DNA of 64,000 nucleotides from Bacteroides pyogenes_A (lineage in GTDB: Bacteria; Bacteroidota; Bacteroidia; Bacteroidales; Bacteroidaceae), in assembly GCF_048595595.1 (NCBI RefSeq), contig NZ_CP184347.1. One strand, written 5' to 3'. Below are positions 45,813 to 55,511 of the stretch, one piece after another. Each line of letters starts with the position of its first letter. The stretch's first letter is position 1. Position numbers and translations under genes: made by a program. The notes under the pieces are model-generated. The model did not search any database and was not told where the DNA came from. It was given only the letters and a program-made list of their open reading frames with translations.

Positions 45813-45842
45813 TTTGTTTTTTCAAATAAAGCTGTAATTTTG
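45813..45842 (+). promoter_or_regulatory. Promoter of tRNA-Thr
   Basis: TTTG (45813-45816), an 18-bp spacer and TAATTTTG (45835-45842) match the Bacteroides consensus. The tRNA begins 21 bp further on. Confidence 0.75.
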
Positions 45843-45863
45843 CACGCCGTAATAAAAGGAAAT

Positions 45864-45936
<73 letters not shown>

Positions 45937-45942
45937 CAAAAA

Positions 45943-45995
45943 AAGAGATAAGAAGCGAGGTGGAATGAACTTTTGTTTCTTATCTCTTCTTTTTT
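45943..45995 (+). terminator. Terminator of tRNA-Thr
   Basis: AAGAGATAAGAA (45943-45954) pairs with TTCTTATCTCTT (45977-45988), followed by CTTTTTTG. It lies 7 bp after the tRNA. Confidence 0.85.
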
Positions 45996-46040
45996 GTTGA
46001 ACCGATATCTGCAGGATACAAATCGAATTCTATACAAAAC

Positions 46041-46074
46041 AAAAGAGACTATCCCGAAAGACAGTCTCCTTTTC
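46041..46074. terminator. Bidirectional terminator, 3' side of the OmpA-like gene
   Basis: GAGACT (46045-46050) pairs with AGTCTC (46063-46068). T-runs stand on both sides when each strand is read (CCTTTTC on plus, CTTTTG on minus). It lies 60 bp past the OmpA-like stop and backs up the tRNA terminator. Confidence 0.75.
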
Positions 46075-46133
46075 TATCATTAATCACAAGTTTCTTAAAT
46101 ACAAAGAAAAATGATTGTCGGCTAAAAAACTAT

Positions 46134-47270
46134 TTATTTTTGGGCTTCCTTAATAGTACAGATACTTACGCGATTCCAATCAGGCTCAGAAAACATATCG
46201 CCAACGCCTTGTCCTTCGGCCGAAATACGAGCAGCAGAAATTTTATATCTCTTGATCAAAGTATTCTTAACAACTTCGGCACGCTGTCTGGCAATTCTAT
46301 CGTTCACCTCTTGGCTGCCTTCCGGAGAGGCATACCCCTTAATAACCACTGTAGATTCCGGATATTTATTCAAATACACAGCAATTCGCTCCACATTAGG
46401 AAGCTGAGAAGCATCAATTGTAGTTCTTCCCTGACGGAAAGTTACTACAGATTCCAACATCTGAGATTTTTCAGTAACGGTCTGAACTATCGGTTTTTTA
46501 TTACGGCATTCCTCCAATTGCTGTTGCAACTCGCCTACCCTGCGATTAGCTTCCATCAATGAAGCTTCTGTGTCTTGGGCCTGACCACGCAATTCATTTA
46601 CTCTTGCGTTCAATATATCCACTTCTGCCTGATCGTAAGCTCTTCCGAATGACATATGATGTTCACCATTACTGCCTCTGAAATGATAAGTTAATCCTGC
46701 CAAAACTTCAACAGTAGCATTGTTAGCGTTGAACTTCAGACTAGGCATTGCCTGATTGCCTCCCAGAGCATATACCAATGCAGGTTTCAAAGCCAGAGTC
46801 CAAGCTTTTCTTTCACCCAGATTAAAGTTGAAGTTCAAACCAACTTTGGAACTCAAAAAGTTACGGCTTTCTAAAACATTTCCATAAAAATGCAACCAAC
46901 CAGCACCAGCTACAGCTTCCATTTCAAAACAACGAGGAGCACCTTGATATGAACCAAACAGATTATTTAAATTCACTCTACCTAATAAACTCACATTTGA
47001 ATTGTCGAATGCCGTATGGCTTTCAGTGGTATTGATATATCCCATACCTTCGATAGTAAAACCGACAATCGGCGTCAATTGCTTACCGATTTCAACTCCT
47101 ACTGCAGGGCGCATGTTTTTAAAAAATGCACTGTGAGTAAGGGGTGTCACTCCGCCAACGTTTATACCCATAGACCAATTATCAAAAACCTTACTACCTT
47201 GCAATAAATTCTGGCTTGAAGCAGAAACAGCCAAAAAGCCAAACATAGCAAAAATAAAAATCTTCTTCAT
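46134..47270 (-). CDS. OmpA-family outer-membrane protein
   Basis: 378 residues with a signal peptide (ending VSASSQ). Residues about 25-200 form a beta-barrel domain (SMGINVGGVTPLTHSAFF, VGVEIGKQLTPIVGF). Residues about 215-260 form a coiled coil (ILNARVNELRGQAQDTEASLMEANRRVGELQQQLEE). Residues about 275-378 form the OmpA/MotB peptidoglycan-binding domain, including VVIKGYASPEGSQEVNDRIARQRAEVVKNTL and the Asp/Arg pair. It tethers the outer membrane to the cell wall and is usually abundant. The only consensus promoter found is about 500 bp upstream. Confidence 0.93.
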   Translation of the reverse strand: MKKIFIFAMFGFLAVSASSQNLLQGSKVFDNWSMGINVGGVTPLTHSAFFKNMRPAVGVEIGKQLTPIVGFTIEGMGYINTTESHTAFDNSNVSLLGRVNLNNLFGSYQGAPRCFEMEAVAGAGWLHFYGNVLESRNFLSSKVGLNFNFNLGERKAWTLALKPALVYALGGNQAMPSLKFNANNATVEVLAGLTYHFRGSNGEHHMSFGRAYDQAEVDILNARVNELRGQAQDTEASLMEANRRVGELQQQLEECRNKKPIVQTVTEKSQMLESVVTFRQGRTTIDASQLPNVERIAVYLNKYPESTVVIKGYASPEGSQEVNDRIARQRAEVVKNTLIKRYKISAARISAEGQGVGDMFSEPDWNRVSICTIKEAQK

Positions 47271-47772
47271 AAAAATTCTTTTTAAAAGTTACATTATATT
47301 CAACAATAAAATAGAAAAAAAGTTTTGTTATATAGCACTTAAGTTTCAAATACAAACGAACAATCTACATGCATAAATGTTTTAAAAGAAGAGCTTAAAC
47401 TTTTCATACGGTCATACGGTCTGTGAAGATAGTGGACCGTTTCTTACGCTTACATACAATCTAAAATCGTATGAAAGGTTTTACTTCTGCATATCTATTA
47501 GATTTACAAAAAGTTACTCTTTCTTCTCGGCTCACATCCACAAAATCGGTTGACTGTAAAATAACTGATGGGAAAATGTAGGTTTAATTACAGAAATCAC
47601 AGTTCTAAAACTGTTTCCATAATCTTATTTATATTCATGTTAAGGAAAGAGGTTAATAGTACTCCACAAAAAAGAGTTTTTCTCATTATTATTATCAATG
47701 ATTGTTCATAAATTAATTTATCAACTTAATCTATTAAGCTGAACAGCAATTGGAGTAGTCCAATATCGGGGA

Positions 47773-47803
47773 CAAAGATACAAAAAAAACATGTAATTAC
47801 AAA
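47773..47803 (-). promoter_or_regulatory. Consensus promoter pointing towards the OmpA-like gene
   Basis: On the minus strand TTTG (47803-47800), a 19-bp spacer and TATCTTTG (47780-47773). Transcription would start near 47766, leaving a leader of about 495 nt before the OmpA-like start at 47270. No closer match to the full consensus was found. Confidence 0.75.
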
Positions 47804-47967
47804 ATAAATACCAAAAACTCATCATTTTCAGTCTGTTTATCCTAAAAAGAAGAAAGCAAAACAAATGTAAGAACAGCTATATATAGCTTTTATAGACATT
47901 GCACCTGTCAACTAAAGATAGAACAAAAAATACATTTTTCACGGACTATTTTCTATTAAATTCTTCT

Positions 47968-47975
47968 TATCTTTG
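47968..47975 (+). promoter_or_regulatory. -7 box of mltG
   Basis: TATCTTTG, 33 bp before the mltG ATG at 48009. No exact TTTG element upstream at the usual distance. Confidence 0.55.
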
Positions 47976-48008
47976 AACCCGAGAAAAGAGTAACGCATCT
48001 ATTATACA

Positions 48009-49049
48009 ATGATTATGGTAAGGAAGAAAAGAATTCTGCAATGGGTTTTCACTGGAATTATTTTACTTGGCATCGTGAGTGGAGGAATAGTATATTATTA
48101 TTTATTCTATCCTCAACTTCATCCGTCCAAAACCGTATATGTCTATGTAGACCGTGACGATACGGCGGATTCCATATATAATAAGATAGAAAAAAATGGC
48201 TCTGCCGCCAACCTTATAGGCCTCAAATGGTTGGTCCGATACAAAAGCCCTCCTTTCCAAGTGCGTACCGGACGCTATGCAATTCGTCCACAAGATAATG
48301 CATATCATGTCTTCAGCCGCTTATATCGAGGACATCAGGAACCTGTGAATCTGACTATCGGAAGTGTCAGAACCTTGGACAGATTGGCTCGGAATATAGG
48401 CAAGCAATTGATGATAGACTCTGCCGAAATTGCCCGACAAATGTTCGATTCCACTTTTCAACTCCAGATAGGATATAATAACGCAACTTTGCCTTGTCTC
48501 TTCATTCCTGAGACCTATCAAGTATATTGGAACATGAGCGTAGAGGATTTTTTCAAGCGGATGCAAAAAGAACATGAACTATTTTGGAATGACAAACGAA
48601 TGGCTCAGGCTTCTATTCTTGGGATGACCCCCACAGAAGTTTGCACATTGGCTTCCATAGTCGAAGAAGAAACGAACAATAATGAAGAAAAGCCGGTGGT
48701 AGCGGGATTATATATGAACCGTCTGTACATGAATATGCCCTTACAGGCCGATCCGACTGTCAAATTTGCTTTGCAGGACTTTGCTTTGCGACGCATCAGC
48801 AACGAAAATCTTCAGATAAACTCTCCTTATAATACTTATATAAATACAGGGCTACCACCCGGACCCATCCGCATTCCTACCAAGAAAGGCATTGAGAGTG
48901 TGCTCAACTATACAAAGCATGACTATATTTATATGTGTGCTAAAGAAGACTTTTCGGGCACACACAACTTTGCATCCAATTATGCCGATCACATGACAAA
49001 TGCAAGGAAGTATTGGAAAGCGTTGAATGAGAGGAAGATTTTCAAATAA
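48009..49049 (+). CDS. mltG: MltG, endolytic murein transglycosylase
   Basis: 346 residues. One N-terminal transmembrane helix (VFTGIILLGIVSGGIVYYYLF) anchors it in the inner membrane. A LysM-like segment leads to the YceG domain with LGMTPTEVCTLASIVEEETNNNEEKPVVAGLYMNRL, which holds the catalytic glutamate, and MPLQADPTVKFAL, then YNTYINTGLPPGPI. It cleaves nascent glycan strands and sets their length. Single-gene unit here with its own -7 box; the iorA gene follows after 81 bp. Confidence 0.94.
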   Translation: MIMVRKKRILQWVFTGIILLGIVSGGIVYYYLFYPQLHPSKTVYVYVDRDDTADSIYNKIEKNGSAANLIGLKWLVRYKSPPFQVRTGRYAIRPQDNAYHVFSRLYRGHQEPVNLTIGSVRTLDRLARNIGKQLMIDSAEIARQMFDSTFQLQIGYNNATLPCLFIPETYQVYWNMSVEDFFKRMQKEHELFWNDKRMAQASILGMTPTEVCTLASIVEEETNNNEEKPVVAGLYMNRLYMNMPLQADPTVKFALQDFALRRISNENLQINSPYNTYINTGLPPGPIRIPTKKGIESVLNYTKHDYIYMCAKEDFSGTHNFASNYADHMTNARKYWKALNERKIFK

Positions 49050-49130
49050 CCTTATAATAAAGAGAGTAGAAAGTTTTATCTTTACCCGATAAAGAATAAA
49101 CTATGAATAACACTAAAAAACTTAGAAGAA

Positions 49131-50723
49131 ATGAGCAAAAAACTCTTACTTGGCGACGAAGCCATTGCGCAGGCGGCATTAGATGCCGGACTTTCGGGTG
49201 TATATGCTTATCCCGGAACCCCTTCTACAGAGATTACAGAGTACATTCAGGCAGCTCTCGTCAGCACCGAACGGCAAATACACAGCCGTTGGTGTGCGAA
49301 TGAGAAGACAGCGATGGAAGCAGCACTCGGAATGTCGTTTGTCGGGAAAAGAGCTTTAGTCTGCATGAAGCACGTAGGCCTGAACGTGGCTGCAGACTGT
49401 TTTGTTAATTCAGCTGTCACGGGGGTGAAAGGAGGATTGATCGTGGTAGCCGCTGACGACCCCGGTATGCACTCTTCGCAGAACGAACAAGACAGTCGGT
49501 TCTATGGAGACTTTTCGCTCATTCCCATGTATGAGCCGAGCAGCCAGCAGGAGGCTTACGACATGGTATACCACGGATTCGATTTTTCCGAAAAGACAGG
49601 AGAACCCTTATTACTACGTATCGTAACCCGTCTCGCACATTCCCGATCGGGAGTGGAACCCAAAGAGCAAAAGCCTCAGAATGAACTTTCTTTCAGCGAT
49701 GATCCCCGACAGTTTATCTTGCTTCCGGGTATTGCGCGCAAGCGCTACAAAGCATTGCTTACCCGTCAAGAAAATTTCATTAAAGCTTCCGAAGAGTCAC
49801 CCTACAATAAATACATTGACGGTCCTAATAAAAAAGTGGGCATTGTTGCTTGCGGTATCGGCTACAATTATCTGATGGAGAACTATTCTGAGGGATGCGA
49901 ATATCCGGTACTTAAGATCGGACAGTATCCGTTGCCCAGGAAACAACTTCTCCGGTTGGTAGAATCCTGCGAAGAGATACTGGTGCTGGAAGACGGACAA
50001 CCCTTTGTAGAAAAGCAGCTGAAAGGTTATTTAGGACTGGGCATCAACGTAAAAGGACGTTTAGACGGAACCCTTTCACAGGACGGAGAATTGAATCCGG
50101 ACTCTGTTGCGCGTGCCGTAGGCAAAGAAAACAAGTCGATGTTCGGCGTGCCTGCCCTTGTCGAAATGCGTCCGCCCGCTCTCTGTCAGGGATGCGGCCA
50201 TCGCGACATGTATACCACCCTGACCGAAGTGCTCAGAGAAGAGTATCCTACCCACAAAGTATTCAGCGACATCGGATGCTATACATTAGGCTCCAATGCA
50301 CCTTTCAATGCCATCGACTCTTGTGTGGACATGGGAGCTTCCATCACCATGGCGAAGGGAGCGGCCGACGGAGGACTTCATCCAGCGATAGCCGTGATCG
50401 GAGATTCCACCTTTACCCATTCTGGAATGACTGGCCTGCTCGATTGCGTGAATGCGAACGCCAATGTCACCGTCATCATATCCGACAACGAAACAACAGC
50501 AATGACTGGCGGACAAGACTCTGCCGGGACGGGGCGAATAGAAGCTATCTGCGAAGGCTTGGGAGTATCTCCTTCACACATTCGCGTAGTGGTTCCGCTG
50601 AAAAAGAATTACGAAGAAATGAAGCAGATCATACGCGAAGAAATCGAATACCGTGGCGTATCTGTCATCATCCCGCGCAGAGAATGTATCCAAACATTAT
50701 CACGTAAAAAAAGGAGCAAGTAA
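49131..50723 (+). CDS. iorA: IorA, indolepyruvate:ferredoxin oxidoreductase alpha subunit
   Basis: 530 residues. With IorB it oxidatively decarboxylates aryl-pyruvates (from Trp, Phe, Tyr) to aryl-acetyl-CoA, or runs in reverse, using thiamin pyrophosphate. The N-terminal pyrimidine-binding domain has GVYAYPGTPSTEITEYIQ and the C-terminal TPP domain has PALCQGCGHRDMYTTL, SDIGCYTLG and VIGDSTFTHSGMTGLLDCVNANANVTVIISDN. The chain ends about where longer archaeal forms begin a 2[4Fe-4S] ferredoxin domain; that domain is absent here. A TATCTTTA box lies 47 bp upstream. The beta subunit begins 3 bp later but is interrupted. Confidence 0.93.
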   Translation: MSKKLLLGDEAIAQAALDAGLSGVYAYPGTPSTEITEYIQAALVSTERQIHSRWCANEKTAMEAALGMSFVGKRALVCMKHVGLNVAADCFVNSAVTGVKGGLIVVAADDPGMHSSQNEQDSRFYGDFSLIPMYEPSSQQEAYDMVYHGFDFSEKTGEPLLLRIVTRLAHSRSGVEPKEQKPQNELSFSDDPRQFILLPGIARKRYKALLTRQENFIKASEESPYNKYIDGPNKKVGIVACGIGYNYLMENYSEGCEYPVLKIGQYPLPRKQLLRLVESCEEILVLEDGQPFVEKQLKGYLGLGINVKGRLDGTLSQDGELNPDSVARAVGKENKSMFGVPALVEMRPPALCQGCGHRDMYTTLTEVLREEYPTHKVFSDIGCYTLGSNAPFNAIDSCVDMGASITMAKGAADGGLHPAIAVIGDSTFTHSGMTGLLDCVNANANVTVIISDNETTAMTGGQDSAGTGRIEAICEGLGVSPSHIRVVVPLKKNYEEMKQIIREEIEYRGVSVIIPRRECIQTLSRKKRSK

Positions 50724-50726
50724 ATC

Positions 50727-51146
50727 ATGAAAAAAGATATTATATTGGCAGGAGTAGGCGGACAGGGAATTTTATCCATCGCCACAGTGATCGGTAAAGC
50801 AGCTCTGAAAGAAGGTCTGTATATGAAGCAGGCCGAAGTGCACGGAATGAGTCAACGCGGCGGAGACGTACAATCGAATCTCCGCATCAGCGACCGCCCC
50901 ATCGCCTCCGATTTGATTCCATTGGGCAAATGTGACCTCATTATCTCGCTCGAACCCATGGAGGGGCTACGCTATCTCCCCTACCTCAGCCCCGAAGGAT
51001 GGCTGGTGACCAACGATACTCCGTTTATCAACATCCCCCACTATCCCGAAGAGCATATGTTGATGGCGGAAATCGACAAGCTTCCGCATAAAAGTAATGG
51101 GGGTGAATGTAATCGACTGATTACTAATAAAAAGCAGAATATATAA
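50727..51146 (+). pseudogene. iorB: iorB 5' part, disrupted by the integrative element
   Basis: The first 122 codons (50727-51092) encode an intact beta-subunit N-terminus: DIILAGVGGQGILSIATVIGKAAL is the expected flavodoxin-like nucleotide motif, then EVHGMSQRGGDVQSNLRIS. After the 13-bp repeat at 51081-51093 the frame runs into the element and adds SNGGECNRL... and a stop at 51144-51146. The other 71 codons lie at 61441-61656. The 139-residue product lacks the last third and is unlikely to work with IorA. Confidence 0.92.
51081..51093 (+). repeat. attL, 13-bp core of the element
   Basis: CTTCCGCATAAAA, the exact copy of the sequence at 61429-61441. It codes for Leu-Pro-His-Lys of IorB. An inverted pair GTAATC/GATTAC (51109-51124) lies just inside and could be a recombinase or excisionase site. 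Confidence 0.9.
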
Positions 51147-51165
51147 TCTGATAAGGTGAACGACT

Positions 51166-51189
51166 AAGAAACGAGCGAGTTTCTTTCCC
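51166..51189 (+). terminator. Hairpin just inside the left end of the element
   Basis: AAGAAAC (51166-51172) pairs with GTTTCTT (51179-51185), followed by a pyrimidine-rich CCCTTTCTTT. It lies 20 bp after the truncated iorB stop and may stop the host iorA transcript from entering the element. Confidence 0.5.
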
Positions 51190-51373
51190 TTTCTTTATTC
51201 TGCAAAGTCTCAAAGAACTCTCTGTTTGATGTTGCAAAGATAGCGATATAATTCATATAAGCAAAGTATTTACGTTGTTTTTTCAATGAAAATCAACCTT
51301 AGACATTTCTAATTCTATAAAATCGCCATTTTAAGGTATTGCATATATCTATGAACAATGGTAATTTTGCAAA

Positions 51374-53095
51374 ATGATAATCAAAAGAATTCTTTTAATC
51401 TTCATCATTCTACTTCTGCTGTTTCCCACTGCTAATGCTACTATTTTGAATTTAGTTGTGGGTGATACTATATACCCTACTCGAAAACATGTTTCTTCAT
51501 TACATAAAACGATAGAACTCGATGAAGTTCAAGTTATTGGACAGCGGAAATTGTTTTCCATAAGAAAAGACACCACGTTTATCAATACTGATTGCCTTCG
51601 AGTAAGGAAAGGTGCTAACTTGGAAGACTTAATCAGGAATATTCCGGGCATGGAATACGACAAGGCGAACAGGCAACTATCATTCAAAGGAAAGCCATTG
51701 AACGGCGTAAACATCAATGGCGAGACCTTTATGGGCAACGACATTATCGCAGCGTTGGAGAATATGCCAACCGATGCAGTGGAACTACTGAAACTGTATG
51801 ACATGCTCAGCGCATTGGAGAAAATGACGGGAGTAGATGATGGTGCCGACAATTATGTGCTGGACATCAAGACCAAATCTACCTACAATGGCAGCCTGAC
51901 AGGAACACTAACGGCTGAACACGGCAATCGCGACAGACGCAGGGATGAGGTACAGGGCAATCTATTCAATGCCGATGGCGAAAACACCTCGCTGACTTTG
52001 CGCTCTGACAATCTTAGTAATATGAACATTGGGGGAAACAATTTCCAAAACATATTGTCGGGCAATATCGTGAAGAAATTTGGTAAGAAAATTACGCTCA
52101 ATGCAAGCCTCTCACTCAATGCCTTCCACAATGGAAGCGAGAATCATGACTATGATGAGCAATATCTTTCATCGGGAACAAAATATCGGGAATCAATGCT
52201 GCTTTCCTTGAGCAAGAATCACAGTAATGCCGCAAACATAAATCTGCAGTATAACATAGACAAAAAGACTTTGCTGAATATAAGTGCAAATGGAAACTTC
52301 GGACGGTCAGACAACCTGACTGACAACACAACATACCTATATGAGCGCAATACGGCTGCGGACACGCTGACCTCGGGAACGCTGCGAAATAACACAAAAA
52401 GCAATGGAAAGAATTACCATGTATCTGCCGACCTCACACGGCGGATTGGCAAGGCTGGGGCATCATTTACCGTGAAGGCGACACTTGGCGGTAACTCGAA
52501 TGAAACTAATAATACCAGCCTTTCACTGACGAAATTCCACCACCTGCGCAACGCTGTGGGCGGAGATTCACTACTGTTGCGCAATCTTTGCCAACAACTG
52601 CCCACCCTGCGCAACGAAAGCAGAATATCATTGCAATATACCCATCCTTTTGGCAAACAGTTGAAATTGCAGACAGGGTACGGACTGCATCACGAAGAGG
52701 ATAGAAACACAAGCAACACTTACGACTATACTATACCGAATAGACCATACATAGATAGCCTAAGTTATGAGAACACACTATCTATATGTGGGCAGGAACT
52801 CACCCTGAGAATGGATTATAAGGGTAAGCAATGGAAGATAAACAGTGGCATTGATGTAGAATGGCAACGCAGGAATATCTGCCGGCAACACAATTCGGAA
52901 ACAGTGGACTATACAGTCAAGGCTACGGAATACAAGCCCAAGTTCGGCGCAAAGTGGAACAACGGAAAAATAGAAGTTGAACTGCGTTATAACGGAAACA
53001 CACAACAGCCTTCCATACAGGCTTTGCTGACACTTGATGACAAGAGGCACATAACAAACAAATTGGCAATAGAGCCGGTGAAGTACTTCTATTGA
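51374..53095 (+). pseudogene. Truncated TonB-dependent receptor / outer-membrane beta-barrel protein
   Basis: 573 residues with a signal peptide. It opens with a plug-like region (TIELDEVQVIGQRKLFSIRKDTTFINTD, LEDLIRNIPGMEYD, LNGVNINGETFMGNDIIAALENMPTDAVE) and continues into barrel strands of the outer-membrane-beta-barrel family. Full members run to about 800-900 residues; here the frame stops in mid-barrel after DKRHITNKLAIEPVKYFY with no terminal aromatic strand. The downstream 150 bp lead into ermF, so the ermF/IS4351 block probably arrived in, or deleted, the 3' half. A TAATTTTG sequence lies only 4 bp before the ATG. Confidence 0.8.
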
Positions 53096-53244
53096 ACTTT
53101 TGTGCAATGTTGAAGATTAGTAATTCTATTCAACATTTGTGCTAAAAGTCGGCTCCATCGCCAATTTGCCAGCCGTTATGCGGCAGCTTAAAAAAAGACG
53201 ACACCAAACCAAAAAAATCATCTTGACAACCACCCGACTTTGAA

Positions 53245-54045
53245 CTACGAAGGATGAAATTTTTCAGGGACAACTTCCAGCATTTCCAAAAAACAGTTTA
53301 ACCATTGACTTGGAGACAAACAAACAATTTGAGCATTAAGGTTTAAACCGAATTTTTCCGAAATTGACCTGACCTGACTTTTCCTGAAAATCGACTTTAA
53401 AGCTGTTTTTACAGATAAATCAGGTTTCTCTAACAGACAGGAAATAAATGCTAAGTATTTGGCTTTAAACTTAAAATCAAAAAATAAGTGTTTTCTTTTA
53501 ATGTTTAACAGGGCTGATTTGACAGTTGGCGGTGGCAAGAAACTTTCAGGACCTACCTCATAGACAAGTTTCAAATCAAAAAAAGTATGATAGAAAACGG
53601 TATATGGATTGTAAAGCTTCCTCGAAAATAACTTTTGTGTAGGTTCTAATTGAAGGATAATGGAACCTCCCAGAAAATTTCCAAGACTCTCAAACATCAG
53701 GATTTTGAAAATATCGGAAGTAATGCCATAAGGAATATTTGACACCACTTTGAAAGGAAATTTCGGAACTGCAAAATTCCTAAAATCACAACCGACAACT
53801 TGAACATTTCGGGCATCAGAAAATAATTTTCGTAAATGTTCAACCAAAGCTGTGTCGTTTTCAATAGCAACAACATTGTTGGCGATTTTTAATAAATGAA
53901 CAGTAAGAAACCCCTTGCCTGCCCCAATATCTAAAACCGTATCCTGATTACTTATATTTGCTTGTCTTATTGCATCTTTTATTAGCACTTTATCAATAGT
54001 AAAGTGCTGACCCGTAAAACGAACGGGCAATTTCTTTTTTGTCAT
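53245..54045 (-). CDS. ermF: ErmF, 23S rRNA adenine-N6 methyltransferase
   Basis: 266 residues, the full ErmF length. Dimethylates A2058 of 23S rRNA and gives resistance to macrolides, lincosamides and streptogramin B. SAM-binding motif VLDIGAGKGFLTVHLL, then VVAIENDTALVEHL, GCDFRNF and the catalytic motif VVSNIPYGIT are intact. In the Tn4351/Tn4551 group the promoter lies in the adjoining end of IS4351; the same arrangement is seen here, with the gene starting 33 bp from the IS inverted repeat. No leader peptide is seen. Confidence 0.96.
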   Translation of the reverse strand: MTKKKLPVRFTGQHFTIDKVLIKDAIRQANISNQDTVLDIGAGKGFLTVHLLKIANNVVAIENDTALVEHLRKLFSDARNVQVVGCDFRNFAVPKFPFKVVSNIPYGITSDIFKILMFESLGNFLGGSIILQLEPTQKLFSRKLYNPYTVFYHTFFDLKLVYEVGPESFLPPPTVKSALLNIKRKHLFFDFKFKAKYLAFISCLLEKPDLSVKTALKSIFRKSQVRSISEKFGLNLNAQIVCLSPSQWLNCFLEMLEVVPEKFHPS

Positions 54046-54077
54046 TAGTAACTTCTTACAGGTGAATACTTCTTGAG

Positions 54078-55221
54078 TTCAACTTATAAATGCAACTTTT
54101 TGGGTGCGGATAATAAGCAATAAAAACATTTATTTTTCAGAGAGGAAAGAGAGACAATGTCCCCCTTTCTCTCACTCTGAATGGATAAAGTTTGCTATCT
54201 TTGCTTTAATTGTCCGTCCAAAGAAAAAAAAGTTGCAGATGAGCAAACATATAACCGAGGAACAAAGGTATGCAATTTTCTATGATGTTGCAAATACCGA
54301 TGAGCAAAAAAGCAATAGCGGAAGCTATCGGAGTAGATAAAAGCACTGTTTACAGGGAGATAAAGCGCAATTGCGACGCCCGAAGTGGTAGCTATAGCAT
54401 GGAGCTTGCCCAGCGAAAAGCAGACAGGCGCAAGCAGCAAAAACATCGCAAGGAAGTGCTTACACCGGCAATGAGAAAACGGATAATAAAGCTGTTGAAG
54501 AAAGGATTCAGCCCGGAGCAGATTGTCGGCAGGAGCCGCTTGGAGGGAATTGCGATGGTATCTCACGAAACGATATATCGCTGGATTTGGGAGGATAAGC
54601 GGCGGGGTGGCAAACTGCACAAATATCTTCGCAGACAAGGTCGCAGGTATGCCAAACGTGGTTCTAAAAATGCAGGGCGAGGATTTATCCCAGGCAGGGT
54701 GGATATTGATGAGCGTCCCGAGATAGTGGAACTGAAGGAGAGATTTGGTGATTTAGAGATAGATACAATTATTGGTAAGAACCACAAAGGTGCCATTCTT
54801 ACCATTAACGACAGAGCAACAAGCAGGGTCTGGATACGCAAGTTGTCGGGAAAAGAAGCCATCCCGGTAGCTAAGATTGCAGTATGGGCACTGCGGAAAG
54901 TGAAAAACTTAATACACACAATTACGGCTGACAATGGAAAGGAGTTTGCAAAGCACGAGGAAATTGCGCAAAAATTGGAAATAAAATTCTATTTTTGCAA
55001 ACCATACCACTCATGGGAACGTGGTGCCAATGAAAACACCAACGGGCTTATCAGGCAGTATATCCCAAAGGGTAAGGACTTTAGTGAAGTAACCAACAAA
55101 CAGATTAAGTGGATTGAAAATAAACTCAATAATCGACCTCGTAAAAGACTTGGATACCTCACGCCAAACGAAAAATTTAAACAAATTATTAATCAGAATT
55201 CTGTTGCATTTGCAAGTTGAA
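54078..55221 (+). mobile_element. IS4351 (IS30 family)
   Basis: Imperfect terminal inverted repeats TTCAACTTATAAATGCAAC (54078-54096) and GTTGCATTTGCAAGTTGAA (55203-55221) bound about 1.14 kb, close to the 1155 bp known for IS4351. It contains the transposase and adjoins ermF as in Tn4351. Its own start for the transposase reads MSKHITEEQRYAI from 54240. Confidence 0.92.
54240..55220 (+). pseudogene. IS4351 transposase with a one-base frameshift
   Basis: The ATG at 54240 starts MSKHITEEQRYAI in one frame. The remaining 313 residues (SMMLQIPMSKKAIAEAIGVDKSTVYREIKRN..., through IS30-type catalytic domain blocks DLEIDTIIGKNHKGAI, TITADNGKEFAKH and ERGANENTNGLIRQYIPKG) are in another frame. The frames switch at a run of four T (54277-54280) where three would keep the known 326-residue protein. 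A shorter product from an internal start would lack part of the N-terminal HTH. Translational slippage or an assembly error at the run cannot be ruled out. Confidence 0.85.
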
Positions 55222-55226
55222 TTCAG

Positions 55227-55474
55227 CTTATAATAAGAAAGGAGATGAAGAATTTACTTCCCAACAGGACATTTTATTCCCTAAAGTGTTTGATGTTGAT
55301 GGCATGCGAGTTTTTATTTATTGGAAACTTCCACATCCTGTGGAAAAGCTCTATCCATATGTTGATTACAAAATACGGAAAATTTCAAAAGATACGTTAG
55401 TTATAGGGGATTATACAGACTTTGTGTTTGTTAATGGTCATGGTAATGCCCCAAATCGGGAATTGTCAAAATAA
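55227..55474 (+). pseudogene. Unidentified gene fragment cut by IS4351
   Basis: About 80 codons continue from the IS end (DEEFTSQQDILFPKVFDVDGMRVFIYWKLPHP...) to a stop at 55472-55474. The only start available is a TTG inside the IS inverted repeat, so the real 5' end is probably missing. I do not recognise a family. The last codons lie in a motif GGTAATGCCCCAAATCGGGA that recurs as GGTAATACTCCAAATCGGGA 50 bp downstream (55442 and 55492). Confidence 0.4.
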
Positions 55475-55511
55475 AAAAATAATAAATGTGGGGTAATACT
55501 CCAAATCGGGA
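55442..55511 (+). repeat. Two 20-bp direct repeats, 50 bp apart
   Basis: GGTAATGCCCCAAATCGGGA at 55442 and GGTAATACTCCAAATCGGGA at 55492 differ by two bases. They flank the stop of the gene fragment and could be iterated binding sites or a duplicated junction. Confidence 0.6.

Larger units (their letters stand above)
47271..48008. other. 738-bp region between the OmpA-like gene and mltG, with a long putative leader
   Basis: No gene is seen. Reading the minus strand from the promoter at 47803-47773, about 500 nt precede the OmpA-like start. Within it CCTTTCATACG (+ coordinates 47478-47468) can pair with CGTATGAAAAG (47410-47400), and an inner GGTC/GACC pair extends the fold. On the plus strand a -7 box for mltG lies at 47968-47975. 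Confidence 0.6.

Noticed and set aside
51360..51369. GTAATTTTGC, identical to the CTnDOT attachment core pattern, also found inverted at 61171-61180
   Set aside because: The two copies are in opposite orientation and inside the real ends. The pattern is also the Bacteroides -7 box, so chance or promoter use is more likely. The 13-bp repeat restores iorB and is preferred.
55217..55474. 85-codon gene with TTG start
   Set aside because: The start lies in the IS4351 inverted repeat; the frame is better read as the end of a gene cut by the IS.
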